Below, one piece after another: positions 26,018-34,563 of a DNA stretch of 64,000 nt. Positions within the stretch are counted from its first letter, which is position 1. The number at the start of each line of letters is the position of its first letter. The stretch comes from CAJINA01 sp964636125 (GTDB taxonomy: Bacteria; Desulfobacterota; Desulfobacteria; Desulfobacterales; CAJINA01), in the NCBI GenBank assembly GCA_964636125.1, contig CAZWPX010000002.1:62001-126000 (forward strand). Reading direction: 5' to 3'. A program made the translations under genes and the position numbers. The notes under the pieces were generated by a model, which searched no databases, was not told the origin of the DNA, and was given only the letters and a program-made list of their open reading frames with translations.

Positions 26018-26100
26018 TTGTCATTCCGGCGAAAACGGGGCACGCAGTGAAGCTAAAGCACTATCCTGCGGTATTTCTGGATGCCGGATCAATTCCAGGC
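26018..26100. repeat. Interspersed repeat of the CATTCCGGCGAAAACGGG type
   Basis: GTCATTCCGGCGAAAACGGG at the left and CTGGATGCCGGATCAATTCC at the right form the well-known palindromic short repeat found between genes in many proteobacteria. It fills the space between ridA and the cupin gene and encodes nothing. Confidence 0.55.
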
Positions 26101-26101
26101 G

Positions 26102-26524
26102 CTATAGGATCGTCGCGTTTTGATATTCTGTCCCCAGCCCGCCGGGTTTAACCGCCACACACTTGATCTCTACGCAGGCCCCTTTGGGCAGCGCTTTCAC
26201 AGCCACCACCGCCCGGGCCGGTTTGTGATCACCAAAAACACTCTTATAGATCCCATTAAATTTAACGAAATCATCCATGTCCGTTAAAAACACATCGACA
26301 GCTGCCACCTGGGTGAGGACAGACCCGGCTGCCAGCAGGACCTGGTGCAGGTTTTCCAGCGCCTGGCGGGCCTGGGACCCCACATCGGGGCCGACCAGTT
26401 CGCCGGTGCCCGGATGCATGCCCAACTGTCCGCTCACAAAAATCAGTGACCCGGCCGCTATCCCCTGTGAGTAAGGGCCAATGGCGGCAGGTGCCTTGTC
26501 CGTCTGAACGACTTCCGGTTGCAT
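26102..26524 (-). CDS. ridA: RidA (YjgF/TdcF) family enamine/imine deaminase
   Basis: The 140-residue protein has AIGPYSQGI, VSGQLG, LENLHQVLLAAGS, VFLTDMDDF, and PARAVVAVKALPKGACVEI with the Arg that binds the substrate carboxylate. RidA proteins hydrolyse reactive 2-aminoacrylate and other imines formed by PLP enzymes. It extends about ten residues past the usual C-terminus. The start is next to the assembly gap. Using the duplicated flank after the gap, AAGGAGA lies seven bases before the ATG, so the gene is complete. Confidence 0.92.
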   Translation of the reverse strand: MQPEVVQTDKAPAAIGPYSQGIAAGSLIFVSGQLGMHPGTGELVGPDVGSQARQALENLHQVLLAAGSVLTQVAAVDVFLTDMDDFVKFNGIYKSVFGDHKPARAVVAVKALPKGACVEIKCVAVKPGGLGTEYQNATIL

Positions 26525-26683
26525 AGCTNNNNNNNNNNNNNNNNNNNNNNNNNNNNNNNNNNNNNNNNNNNNNNNNNNNNNNNNNNNNNNNNNNNNNNNN
26601 NNNNNNNNNNNNNNNNNNNNNNNNNNNNAGGGCCAATGGCGGCAGGTGCCTTGTCCGTCTGAACGACTTCCGGTTGCATAGCT
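26474..26683. other. Scaffold gap of 100 N with an exact 55-bp flanking duplication (probable false gap)
   Basis: Bases 26474-26528 and 26629-26683 are identical over 55 bp, end exactly at the N run and start exactly after it. Each copy carries the first 17 codons of ridA. This is what is left when two overlapping contig ends are joined with a fixed 100-N spacer. Removing 26529-26683 would restore a normal ridA leader with its ribosome-binding site, so no second ridA gene should be called. Confidence 0.85.
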
Positions 26684-26693
26684 TGTTCTCCTT

Positions 26694-27032
26694 TTAGTTT
26701 TCGTTCGATCTGTAGAAATGAACCTGGGCTTTTTCCAGGGTTGCCAGCCCGCCTTTTATCAGGGGGTCAACCGCTTGGAGAAAGGCAGCCAGTTTTTCAC
26801 GCGAATCCACGATCTCGACAATTACGGGCAGATCCTGTGACAGACGCAATATTTTACTGGTATGGATGCGGCTGTTGGCGCCGTAACCCATCATGCCCCG
26901 CCAGACCGTCGCCCCGGCCAGACCGTCTGCGCGTGCTTTCTCCACAAGCCTCTGGTACAAGGGCTTGCCCTTCACTTTTTCACTTTCACCGATAAAAATA
27001 CGCAAAAGGCAGCCATTTTCATGAAGTACCAT
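26694..27032 (-). CDS. DUF190 family protein
   Basis: The 112-residue protein has LLRIFIGE, PLYQRLVEKARADGLAGATVWRGMMGYG, HTSKILRLS..LPVIVEIVD and a C-terminal amphipathic helix, the whole of DUF190, a PII-like fold. DUF190 genes commonly sit beside crcB, as here with a 3-bp gap. A role as a soluble partner or regulator of the fluoride channel is inferred from that association and is unproven. Confidence 0.88.
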   Translation of the reverse strand: MVLHENGCLLRIFIGESEKVKGKPLYQRLVEKARADGLAGATVWRGMMGYGANSRIHTSKILRLSQDLPVIVEIVDSREKLAAFLQAVDPLIKGGLATLEKAQVHFYRSNEN

Positions 27033-27035
27033 TTA

Positions 27036-27422
27036 TCACCTCCATATTTGCCAGGCCAGCACATGACCCATCCACACAGCCCCCAACCCCAGAAACAGGT
27101 GGGCGCCCATATAGGTCAGGGCCATGAGGTGTTTGCCATCCCCCAGGAGGGTCATGGCCTCATTGGAAAAAGTCGAATAGGTCGTAAACGATCCCAGGAC
27201 GCCGACCAATAGACACAGCCGCATTTCCACCGAGAAAACCCCGCGGCTCTCGGACAGATAAGATAGCAGGCCGATGATCAGGCATCCCAGCACATTGACC
27301 ACCAGGGTACCATAGGGAAAATCGATGCTCTTTGACCAACTCTGCACCTGGCCGCTGATGACATATCTCAAAATCGACCCCACAAAGCCCCCCAGTCCCA
27401 CATAAAGCATTCGCATCATCAT
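27036..27422 (-). CDS. crcB: Fluoride exporter channel CrcB/FluC
   Basis: The 128-residue protein has four membrane segments and the family motifs GGFVGSILRY, GTLVVNVLGC (with the pore Asn), and GSFTTYSTFSNE with the Phe-box and central Thr/Ser residues. It forms a dual-topology dimer that lets fluoride leave the cell. The first residues MMMRM offer several starts; none has a strong ribosome-binding site. A recognisable fluoride riboswitch was not found upstream. Confidence 0.93.
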   Translation of the reverse strand: MMMRMLYVGLGGFVGSILRYVISGQVQSWSKSIDFPYGTLVVNVLGCLIIGLLSYLSESRGVFSVEMRLCLLVGVLGSFTTYSTFSNEAMTLLGDGKHLMALTYMGAHLFLGLGAVWMGHVLAWQIWR

Positions 27423-27681
27423 TTGAAAACCCCATTTTGAGACAGCTTCCAGAAGCTGAACTGAAAAAGTGCGTTCCGGCTAAACTCCGACGACCGCAAG
27501 TTTCAGGCCAAAAGCATAAGATATTATTTCAAGGGTTTGAAACGAACGTCCCGCACAGCGCCTTGCCAAAAGACCTTTTTAGAAACGCTCCTGCTATCAC
27601 ATCAGGTGTGTGCCCTACAGATACATGGTTCGAACGGGCCTGTCCAACCCTTTATGCAGCCGGCCTGGCAGGCACTTGTTT

Positions 27682-27710
27682 TTGACATTCCGCAGGCTTG
27701 GGTGTATAAA
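27682..27710 (+). promoter_or_regulatory. Near-consensus sigma-70 promoter that would give a leaderless mRNA
   Basis: TTGACA (27682-27687), a 17-bp spacer and TATAAA (27705-27710). The ATG of the TPR lipoprotein begins eight bases after the -10 element, so transcription should start at or within a base or two of the A of the start codon. No Shine-Dalgarno sequence is present. Confidence 0.7.
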
Positions 27711-27717
27711 AAACAGT

Positions 27718-28650
27718 ATGAAAATACAAACCATTCTCCGTATTCCCCTGCTACTGCTGGTCAGTCTTGTCTGTGCCTGTGCCGGGACGTCCGGACCGAA
27801 AATCGAAACCCCTGAAAGCGTCACAGCTGGATTGAAGGCACTGCAAAAAGGAAACCTGCTCTACGCCAGGGGCTGCTACCCCCAGGCGAGCACCCATTTT
27901 TTTAACGCCCATGTACTGTTTACCGCCGCGGATGACCCGCCAGGGATCGCGCTCAGCCTGAATGGCATTGGCAATGTTTACCAAATGGATGGGGATGCCG
28001 AAAATGCGATTGCTTTCTTTAACGAAGCCCTGGCCATTAATGCCCAAGCAGGCGACCGCCAGGCTGGTTTACAGACACTCGCGAACAAGGCCGCGGCCCT
28101 GATTGACTCCGGACAGCTGGAGGCGGCCGCTGTGCTTATCGAAACCGCGGGAAACAACCCGGCAGAGCCGTTTTTACCGCTCCTGATCAACCGGGGCATC
28201 CTGCAGATAAAGCAGCAGGCCTACCACCAGGCACAGGCCAGCCTGGCGTCTGCCCTGGCCCGGGCAGACGCACATGATACGGCTTCGCGAGCCCGGATTC
28301 ATGTTGCCCTGGGCAGTTTAATGGACCTGACCGGCAACACGACTGCGACCATTGAGCACTTTTCGAAGGCGCTTGAGTATGACCGTATCATCGGATTTTA
28401 CAAGGGGATGGCCAACAACCTCACTTATCTGGGCGACGCCTTTCAAAAGCAATCAGCCCCGGAGAAAGCACTGACGGTCTACAAGCGGGCGGCCAAACTG
28501 TACGCCCTGATCGGTGACCGCGCCAATGTCGAGCGCCTCATGGACCGGCTTGAGCCGGTGGCCAGGTCTACGGGAGCGGACATCCGGCTCACCGTTCACT
28601 TTGTCAAGACCTGGCTGGAAGACAGGCATTTTGAAGGGCCGTGCCAATAG
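27718..28650 (+). CDS. TPR-repeat lipoprotein
   Basis: From ATG 27718 the 310-residue protein has a lipoprotein signal (hydrophobic LLLLVSLVCAC, probable lipid Cys at 21) and then about seven tetratricopeptide-like helical hairpins, for example GIALSLNGIGNVYQMDGDAE and NNLTYLGDAFQKQSAPEKAL. It should be anchored on the periplasmic side of a membrane and act as a protein-interaction scaffold. An in-frame ATG at 27610 would add 36 residues without signal-peptide character and is rejected. The promoter at 27682-27710 makes this a likely leaderless gene. Confidence 0.85.
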   Translation: MKIQTILRIPLLLLVSLVCACAGTSGPKIETPESVTAGLKALQKGNLLYARGCYPQASTHFFNAHVLFTAADDPPGIALSLNGIGNVYQMDGDAENAIAFFNEALAINAQAGDRQAGLQTLANKAAALIDSGQLEAAAVLIETAGNNPAEPFLPLLINRGILQIKQQAYHQAQASLASALARADAHDTASRARIHVALGSLMDLTGNTTATIEHFSKALEYDRIIGFYKGMANNLTYLGDAFQKQSAPEKALTVYKRAAKLYALIGDRANVERLMDRLEPVARSTGADIRLTVHFVKTWLEDRHFEGPCQ

Positions 28651-28719
28651 GAAATTAGACTATCGGGGGGAATTCTCAAGGATTTTTGATTGTCAGGCCA
28701 CTGCAGGCACCCGTGGGGG

Positions 28720-29175
28720 TCAGGCCCTGTCAAGATCCAGCCCCCGGGTCAGGGGTTTAATCTGGGGCATCATCAGTTCCGGCAGCGGCCTCCATTTCGG
28801 ATGCAGCGCCTTGCCATCACACCAGACAAACTCCAGGGTTTCAAAGCGCTCCAGGATCCTGTGCTGATTCTTTTCACCGTAGGTTACTTCCGGGTAGTAC
28901 TCTATATAGGCCATGCGTGCCGGATCCAGGCCGAAATCCTTCACGATGCAGGTGGCAATATGCCCGGCGCAGCTCTTTATGGACATGGCACTGTCCGGGT
29001 GGTCAAGGGCCAGGGCGACAAACGGTTTCAACAGCGCCAGGTTGTTGTCATCCCCCCGGGTCATATCGTACAGGCGCAAAGTGCACTTCCCGCTGGCCAG
29101 CTTCAGGCGCCCGCCCCAGCCGTCCCATTTGTAGATGCTGTCATAAAGTAGCATACTCGATCCCGTGCAAAGCAT
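28720..29175 (-). CDS. Conserved-looking hypothetical protein
   Basis: The frame encodes 151 residues (or 144 from the second Met at 29154, MLLYDSIYKWDGWGG). It shows an ordered, globular composition with LYDMTRGDD, FVALALDHPDSAMSIKSC, YIEYYPEVTYG and CDGKALHPKWRPL, and has no signal peptide or membrane segment. I do not recognise the family. It lies 325 bp downstream of the VWA protein on the same strand. Codon use looks normal, so it is probably a real gene. Confidence 0.6.
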   Translation of the reverse strand: MLCTGSSMLLYDSIYKWDGWGGRLKLASGKCTLRLYDMTRGDDNNLALLKPFVALALDHPDSAMSIKSCAGHIATCIVKDFGLDPARMAYIEYYPEVTYGEKNQHRILERFETLEFVWCDGKALHPKWRPLPELMMPQIKPLTRGLDLDRA

Positions 29176-29365
29176 TCAGCGACCATTGCCATCAAACCAT
29201 TTATTCAGAGCCGGTCGCACCCAACCTGTATAAACAATAAACATCATTTCGGTGAAAACAATCCGATTAATTCGGTCTTAAAAACCTGGTCCTTGGGCCA
29301 AGCCTGTCCCGCTATGCGGGGTCCGAGATAATTATCTAAGCCATGAAAGCAAATGGCCAGTGCCT

Positions 29366-29465
29366 ATAGTGAACTAAAGTTTGAAGTGATCAAAGCGACT
29401 CATCAACTTTAGGCGTCGCGGAGCAAGTGTCTTACGTGGTGCATTTTAGGTCACTTTAGGCACTG
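29366..29465. repeat. Interspersed CTTTAG/CACTTTAG repeat (copy A)
   Basis: The core 29405-29450 is the reverse complement of 42261-42306, matching at 43 of 46 positions (GCACCACGTAAG, CACTTGCTCCGCGACGCC, TAAAGTT). Flanks in both places carry further AACTTTAGTTCACTTTAG words. The whole gene-free stretch 29176-29499 holds this repeat plus a CCTGGTCC...GGGCCAAG string and no visible gene. Confidence 0.6.
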
Positions 29466-29499
29466 CACACTCATGGGTTTACTGAACCGGACCTGTCGG

Positions 29500-32295
29500 T
29501 CAACAGGTCAACGAACTGTAGATTCTCCACAATTTATCCGGCAGTTCACGGACATTCGAAATAACAGTATGGTGGGCCGGCCCGTACAGGTCATCCATCT
29601 CGAGATCATTGTGGATATTGACCGTAATGCCATGGGTATGGACATTTTTTGAGCGGGCCTCAAACACGGCTTTGCGTGTATCTTCCAGGGCATACTCTTT
29701 TTTATATCCCGTGTCATTGGGGTAACCGTCACCCAGAACGACAAGCAGCTTGACACTGGTATCGACGGTTTCAAAACAGCGGGTCGCATGCCGGAGAGCG
29801 GTGCCCATCCTCGTATTGCGCTGGGACGCCATGGCGTTGATCCGGGCCTGAACCGCCGCCCCCATGACTTCATCGAAATCCTTCACGCTGAAAAAATCGA
29901 CGCCCAGCCGGCCGGTACCGGAAAAACCGGAAACGGCATAGGTATCCCCCACCACTTCAAGGGCTTCACAGAAAAGGACAATGGCCTCCTTTTCTATGTC
30001 CAGGACCGTATCGGCCGAACCCTGAACCGTATTGGCCGTTGATTTAGAGAGGTCCACCAGCAGCAGGACAGCAACATCCCGGACCGATTTCATCCTTTTC
30101 ATGTACAGGCGGTCCGAGGGCATAATCCCTGCTTTTTTGTCCAGGGCAAAATCAAGCAGGGCCCGGTAGTCGAAATCATCACCCTCAATCCACTGGCGCA
30201 GGATCTTTACCCCTTCCGGTTTGAGCAGTTCAAAGGCCTTTCTGATCTGTTTAACGAGCCCCTGGTAGCGTCGCAATGTCTGAGTATAAAATCCATTGTC
30301 ACTGCCGGGCACAGTTTTAACCGCCAGGCGGGTGTGATCCATAAGGTAGTCGTTCTGGGTGCAGTCCCATTCAGGGTATCGGCAGACGTGGTCAGAGCCT
30401 GCGACCTGATCCACCTGGCTGTTTTCGAGTTCCGGCAGAAGATCCAGCAGATAGACTGTCCCAGGATCCGGCAACCGGCAGTAACCCTCATCTCGAAGGA
30501 GAGCACTTTTCTCAACAGGAACTGTGAGGGCCCGAATGTCGGCCAGGGTCGGTCGGCCGCTTTTCGCCTGCAGCAATTTTACCAGATCAGATCGGTAGAT
30601 CTTGAAGCCGGCATCTTCTAACCGCCGCTTTACCCGGGCTGCAAGCTGCTGCTCACGGCGGCTGCGCAGGTTGTGGAAGTCGGGTCGAATTTTCCTGCCA
30701 AACGGAATCTTGAGCCCCGGATAGCCGGCCGGTGTCCCGGAACCCCGTTTGAGGCCGGCCAGCACTGATAGAACTTCCGGAAATACCCGCCAGACAACTG
30801 CCGCGCTGGTCTCAACCGTCCCGGTTCCGGCCATCAGCCGGTTAAACGTACAGGCCACCGTATCAATGGCACGGGCTGCGGTGGTGGAAATCGGTTGAAC
30901 GACGGCCGTGCCCCCCAGGGCTATGCGGGCATAAAGTGCCCGGAGAAAATCCGCCCCTCTGTCTGCCTGACGCAGGCGGGCTAATTCCCCACCGACCCTG
31001 GCCACAGCCATTCTTTCAAGACCGGGGTATTGGCTGGAAAACCGTTGCCGATGCCGGCCGTACTCGACAATTGTAAACAAATCGGCTGCCAGCGCAGGCA
31101 GCGAAAATATCGACAGAAAACGCTGTAAATCCGAACGCGTATCGGGAAAGTTGTGCCCGCTCAGGTCAATCCCGTAACGACCAACGGCTTTTTCCAGGTC
31201 GAATTCAAAGGTACCAAATTCTGCGCAGCCGGACTCCAGCCGAACAAGACACAAATACAATTCGGCATTGGCCTTTCTGGTGGCAAACCGGTTTATCACA
31301 TCCTTTAGATAGAAGACGGCTCCGTCAAAACAGACATGGGCCCGGCCGGCTACTGGCACATAAGCGGCCGGCATTTCGGAAAACGCCTTCACGGTCACAC
31401 CGCGGCCTACCCGAGCCTGGAGATATCGGTCCAGCCGCTGACGAACCTGCCCCAGTGGTACGGCGACCTGGAGCGCCCGGCAGGTTTCAAGGCCGGAAAT
31501 CGACACCAGTTCGAAAAAACGAATGCCATGGGATCGGTCCCGGCTGAACTTTTCCAGTCCCCGGGCCACAAACCGGGCCAGGGCTTTTTCGGACAACAGC
31601 GTGACCTCTTTTTCGAGGCCCTCGAAAAATGGTTCCAGAAGGCTGTCGTCCACACGCATCACCGCCTGCAGTTGAAGCAGCTGCCAGGGCCGCCGGGAGG
31701 CATCCAGGGCCGCGACCAGGCGTGGCAGCCGTTTAGAGATCACCAGGCAACGGTTGTAGGTGAGTGGGCGCTCAAAAACGTCTGCCAGCAAATCCAGGTA
31801 ACGTGCCGCGGAAAGGCCATCTGCGGACGTCAGAAAATTGGTCAGAACACCGAGCGCATCTTTCAGGGTATACGTTCCTTTGGCCCGCATGATACCGGTC
31901 ACCTGAAGAAAGCGATCGATAAAGCGCCCCTGGGCATATACCACCACCGGCACGAGGGCTTCGGCAAACAACTTGCCCAGTGTCGGACCGTTCTCACCGG
32001 CTTTTCTGACCAGCGTACAGTAACGCTGCAGCTGCACCTCACCAGACTCCCGAATGACCGCGGCGATTCCCCGGGCATACGCTTGACCGAAAGAAAGTTC
32101 CTGAACCACCCCCCACAGGATCTCATCTACCAGAAAGCGGATGGTGTGTGCCGGATAAGCACAAGAACTGGCGCTGATGCCATCTTTGATCTGCCGGGCA
32201 AGGTCAGGATCGGCGCAGGCGAGATACGCCAGGGGGTCCTGGTCAGGCCCCATTGCTTTGTCTCCGCAATCCATACTGGCACTAGAAAATGTCAT
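29500..32295 (-). CDS. VWA-domain protein of the NorD/CbbO type
   Basis: The 931-residue protein has a long helical N-terminal region without known domains and a C-terminal von Willebrand A domain from about residue 720. The metal site is DLSKST (D-x-S-x-S), then a later Thr/Asp (LGDGYPND) and HTHGITVNI. NorD/CbbO proteins team with a NorQ/CbbQ AAA+ ATPase to remodel or load metal into a target enzyme. The partner ATPase gene overlaps this one by 14 bp. Neither nitric oxide reductase nor Rubisco is encoded nearby, so the client is unknown. An internal start at 32253 (MGPDQDPLAYL) is also possible. Confidence 0.85.
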   Translation of the reverse strand: MTFSSASMDCGDKAMGPDQDPLAYLACADPDLARQIKDGISASSCAYPAHTIRFLVDEILWGVVQELSFGQAYARGIAAVIRESGEVQLQRYCTLVRKAGENGPTLGKLFAEALVPVVVYAQGRFIDRFLQVTGIMRAKGTYTLKDALGVLTNFLTSADGLSAARYLDLLADVFERPLTYNRCLVISKRLPRLVAALDASRRPWQLLQLQAVMRVDDSLLEPFFEGLEKEVTLLSEKALARFVARGLEKFSRDRSHGIRFFELVSISGLETCRALQVAVPLGQVRQRLDRYLQARVGRGVTVKAFSEMPAAYVPVAGRAHVCFDGAVFYLKDVINRFATRKANAELYLCLVRLESGCAEFGTFEFDLEKAVGRYGIDLSGHNFPDTRSDLQRFLSIFSLPALAADLFTIVEYGRHRQRFSSQYPGLERMAVARVGGELARLRQADRGADFLRALYARIALGGTAVVQPISTTAARAIDTVACTFNRLMAGTGTVETSAAVVWRVFPEVLSVLAGLKRGSGTPAGYPGLKIPFGRKIRPDFHNLRSRREQQLAARVKRRLEDAGFKIYRSDLVKLLQAKSGRPTLADIRALTVPVEKSALLRDEGYCRLPDPGTVYLLDLLPELENSQVDQVAGSDHVCRYPEWDCTQNDYLMDHTRLAVKTVPGSDNGFYTQTLRRYQGLVKQIRKAFELLKPEGVKILRQWIEGDDFDYRALLDFALDKKAGIMPSDRLYMKRMKSVRDVAVLLLVDLSKSTANTVQGSADTVLDIEKEAIVLFCEALEVVGDTYAVSGFSGTGRLGVDFFSVKDFDEVMGAAVQARINAMASQRNTRMGTALRHATRCFETVDTSVKLLVVLGDGYPNDTGYKKEYALEDTRKAVFEARSKNVHTHGITVNIHNDLEMDDLYGPAHHTVISNVRELPDKLWRIYSSLTC

Positions 32296-33097
32296 CTATA
32301 AGGTCCGCAAGGGTCTGCTGCAGGCGCTCATCATCCGTAAGCGGCTGACAGATGGCCGTCAGGCAGGCATCCTTCAGGGAGATCCCACGGCTTGCCAGCA
32401 GGGCGGCATATATAAGCAACCGGGTACTGGCGCCTTCGGTGAGGCCGTGCTCACGCATGTTCCTGATTTTCCCACCCAGAAGCACCAGCTGGCCGGCAAG
32501 ATCCGGATCCACGCCGCCCTCGTGGGCAACGATGCGGCCCTCTTTTTCCGGATCCGGGTAGTTGAAATCAAGCGCTACAAATCGCTGCCGGGTGCTCTGC
32601 TTCATGTCTTTGAGAACGGATTGGTAACCCGGATTGAAAGAGATGACCATTGTAAAGTCAGGGTGCGCCTGGATTGTTTCACCTTTCTTGTCAATGCTCA
32701 GGGTGCGGCGATCATCCGTCAGCGGATGAATCACAACGGTAGTGTCTTTGCGGGCTTCCACAATTTCATCCAGGTAGCAGATGGCCCCCTCGCGAACGGC
32801 CCGAGTCAGGGGGCCGTCCACCCACACTGTTTCATCACTTTTGAGCAGGTAGCGGCCGAGAAGATCTGAAGCAAACAGGTCCTCGTGACAGGCTACCGTA
32901 ATCAGCGGCCGTCCCAGACGATGGGCCATATGCTCCACAAAGCGGCTCTTGCCGCACCCGGTGGGGCCCTTGAGCATCACCGGCAGGCGTGCGCCGTAGG
33001 CGGCTTCAAACAGGTCTATCTCTTTGCCGGTCTCCACATAATAAGGACCACTTACATCCATTTCAGCGGTTTTGGTGTTGTCTTTATCTGGTATCAT
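32282..33097 (-). CDS. MoxR-type AAA+ ATPase of the NorQ/CbbQ/GvpN group
   Basis: The 271-residue ATPase has Walker A KGPTGCGKSRF, Walker B AICYLDEIVEA, sensor 1 MVISFNPGYQ, and a C-terminal lid with STRLLIYAALLA that resembles the CbbQ_C region. It should form a hexamer and remodel a client together with the VWA protein it overlaps. The pair stands alone without the usual substrate enzyme genes. Confidence 0.9.
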   Translation of the reverse strand: MIPDKDNTKTAEMDVSGPYYVETGKEIDLFEAAYGARLPVMLKGPTGCGKSRFVEHMAHRLGRPLITVACHEDLFASDLLGRYLLKSDETVWVDGPLTRAVREGAICYLDEIVEARKDTTVVIHPLTDDRRTLSIDKKGETIQAHPDFTMVISFNPGYQSVLKDMKQSTRQRFVALDFNYPDPEKEGRIVAHEGGVDPDLAGQLVLLGGKIRNMREHGLTEGASTRLLIYAALLASRGISLKDACLTAICQPLTDDERLQQTLADLIDDIF

Positions 33098-33150
33098 GAT
33101 TTACGACCGCCCCTTAATGGCAACAAAGCGTCCCCTCCGGAAACTGTGGC

Positions 33151-33183
33151 TTGCATTGACAATGCAAATCGACTACATATGTT
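33151..33183 (+). promoter_or_regulatory. Promoter with a 17-bp palindrome over the -35 element
   Basis: TTGACA (33156-33161), a 16-bp spacer and TATGTT (33178-33183) make a good sigma-70 promoter for the TraB-family gene. The -35 lies inside the perfect palindrome TTGCATTG-A-CAATGCAA (33151-33167), which looks like an operator. Downstream, TCGGGT (33183-33188) and ACCCGA (33200-33205) can form a leader hairpin. Confidence 0.6.
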
Positions 33184-33226
33184 CGGGTTTCCATGAACTA
33201 CCCGAGAATATAGGAATATACAGATA

Positions 33227-34396
33227 ATGGCCGCTTTAAACAACCCCAATGTCGTCCACAACCTCACCTGGGAGGGCAAGCAGATCACGCTGCTCGGCAC
33301 CGCCCATGTTTCCAAGGAAAGCGTTACCCTGGTTCAGTCTGTTATCGAGCAGGAAAACCCGGACACCGTGGCCGTCGAACTTTGCCCTTCCCGTTTTGAA
33401 ACTATCAAGCAAAAAGACAAGTGGCGGGAAATGGACATTGTAAAAGTTATAAAAGAGAAAAAGGCCTTCCTGTTGCTGGCCAACTTCATGCTGGCCTCTT
33501 TTCAAAAACGGATCGCAGCCAAGCTGGATATCACACCGGGGGCCGAGATGGTACAGGCCATCGAAAGCGGTGAAGCCGCAGGTGCCGAAATCCACCTGGC
33601 CGATCGGGATATCCGGGTTACCCTCTCAAGAACCTGGCGAACCATGGGGCTGTGGGCCCGGATCAAGCTGCTTTTTCAGCTGATTCTATCACTGGGTGAA
33701 GTAGAGGATATCGGTGAAGAGGACATCGAAAAAATGAAAAACCAGGATGTCCTGGAGTCCCTCCTGGCAGAACTGGGACAGTCCATGCCGGTGGTAAAAG
33801 ATATTCTGATTGACGAAAGGGATCGGTATCTCTGCGAAAAAATCAGGAATGCGCCGGGTGAAAACATTGTGGCCGTAGTTGGCGCCGGCCATGTCCCCGG
33901 CATTAAAAGGTACTGGGAAAGTGCCATTTCAACTGATGAACTTGAGATCTTGCCGCCCAAAAGCGCATTAACCGGCCTGCTCAAATGGCTGCTGCCGGGC
34001 GCCATCCTGGCCCTGCTGGCCGCCGGTTTCTACCAGGGCGGCCGGGAAGCCGGCACAGGCATGCTAACCTGGTGGGTCCTGGCCAATGGCGTGCTCGCCG
34101 GGATAGGTGCACTGGTGGCCCTGGCCCACCCGCTCACGATACTCTCATCCGTAATCGCGGCCCCGCTCACCTCGCTCAATCCAATGATCGCGGCCGGGTG
34201 GGTCTCGGGACTGGTGGAAACCTTCGCACGCAAACCCAAAGTCCGCGATTTCGAGAAATTACCCCAGGATATCCTCTCCGTAGCGGGCTTCTGGAAAAAC
34301 AAGGTTACCAAAATCCTTCTGGTCGTCGTTTTCACGAATCTGGGCAGTTCCCTGGGCACATTTATCGCCATTCCCATGATGTTAAGATTTTTTTAG
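33227..34396 (+). CDS. TraB/PrgY-family membrane protein
   Basis: The 389-residue protein has the TraB/PrgY/GumN domain: LLGTAHVSKESV (GxxH motif), VAVELCPSRF, and AVVGAGHVPGI (second GxxH). Three to four membrane segments follow at about residues 245-310 and 360-389. PrgY removes peptide pheromone activity in enterococci, and the fold resembles Tiki-type proteases with a metal-binding GxxH pair. The function in bacteria like this one is unknown. It has its own promoter with a palindromic operator candidate. Confidence 0.9.
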   Translation: MAALNNPNVVHNLTWEGKQITLLGTAHVSKESVTLVQSVIEQENPDTVAVELCPSRFETIKQKDKWREMDIVKVIKEKKAFLLLANFMLASFQKRIAAKLDITPGAEMVQAIESGEAAGAEIHLADRDIRVTLSRTWRTMGLWARIKLLFQLILSLGEVEDIGEEDIEKMKNQDVLESLLAELGQSMPVVKDILIDERDRYLCEKIRNAPGENIVAVVGAGHVPGIKRYWESAISTDELEILPPKSALTGLLKWLLPGAILALLAAGFYQGGREAGTGMLTWWVLANGVLAGIGALVALAHPLTILSSVIAAPLTSLNPMIAAGWVSGLVETFARKPKVRDFEKLPQDILSVAGFWKNKVTKILLVVVFTNLGSSLGTFIAIPMMLRFF

Positions 34397-34563
34397 AGCG
34401 TATCCAACTATTGCCCATTTTTACCTTGACTACTCACCTATCGGGTTTCATCGAAGCCCGGGACGTTCACCCCAACTCCCAGACCGAAGTGATCCTGGCC
34501 AGGCGCCAGCCTGCTGTCTGAAACCAGGACAGGCTTACAACTCAAAACCAATGAGTTTGAAGA

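Noticed and set aside
26629..26679. Second copy of the ridA 5' end after the N run
   Set aside because: It is an exact copy of the sequence before the gap and contains no unique codons; an assembly overlap explains it.
27423..27717. Fluoride riboswitch ahead of crcB
   Set aside because: No match to the conserved fluoride-aptamer segments was found on the minus strand of this stretch; only a possible transposon-end-like TTTTGAGACAGCTTCC was seen.
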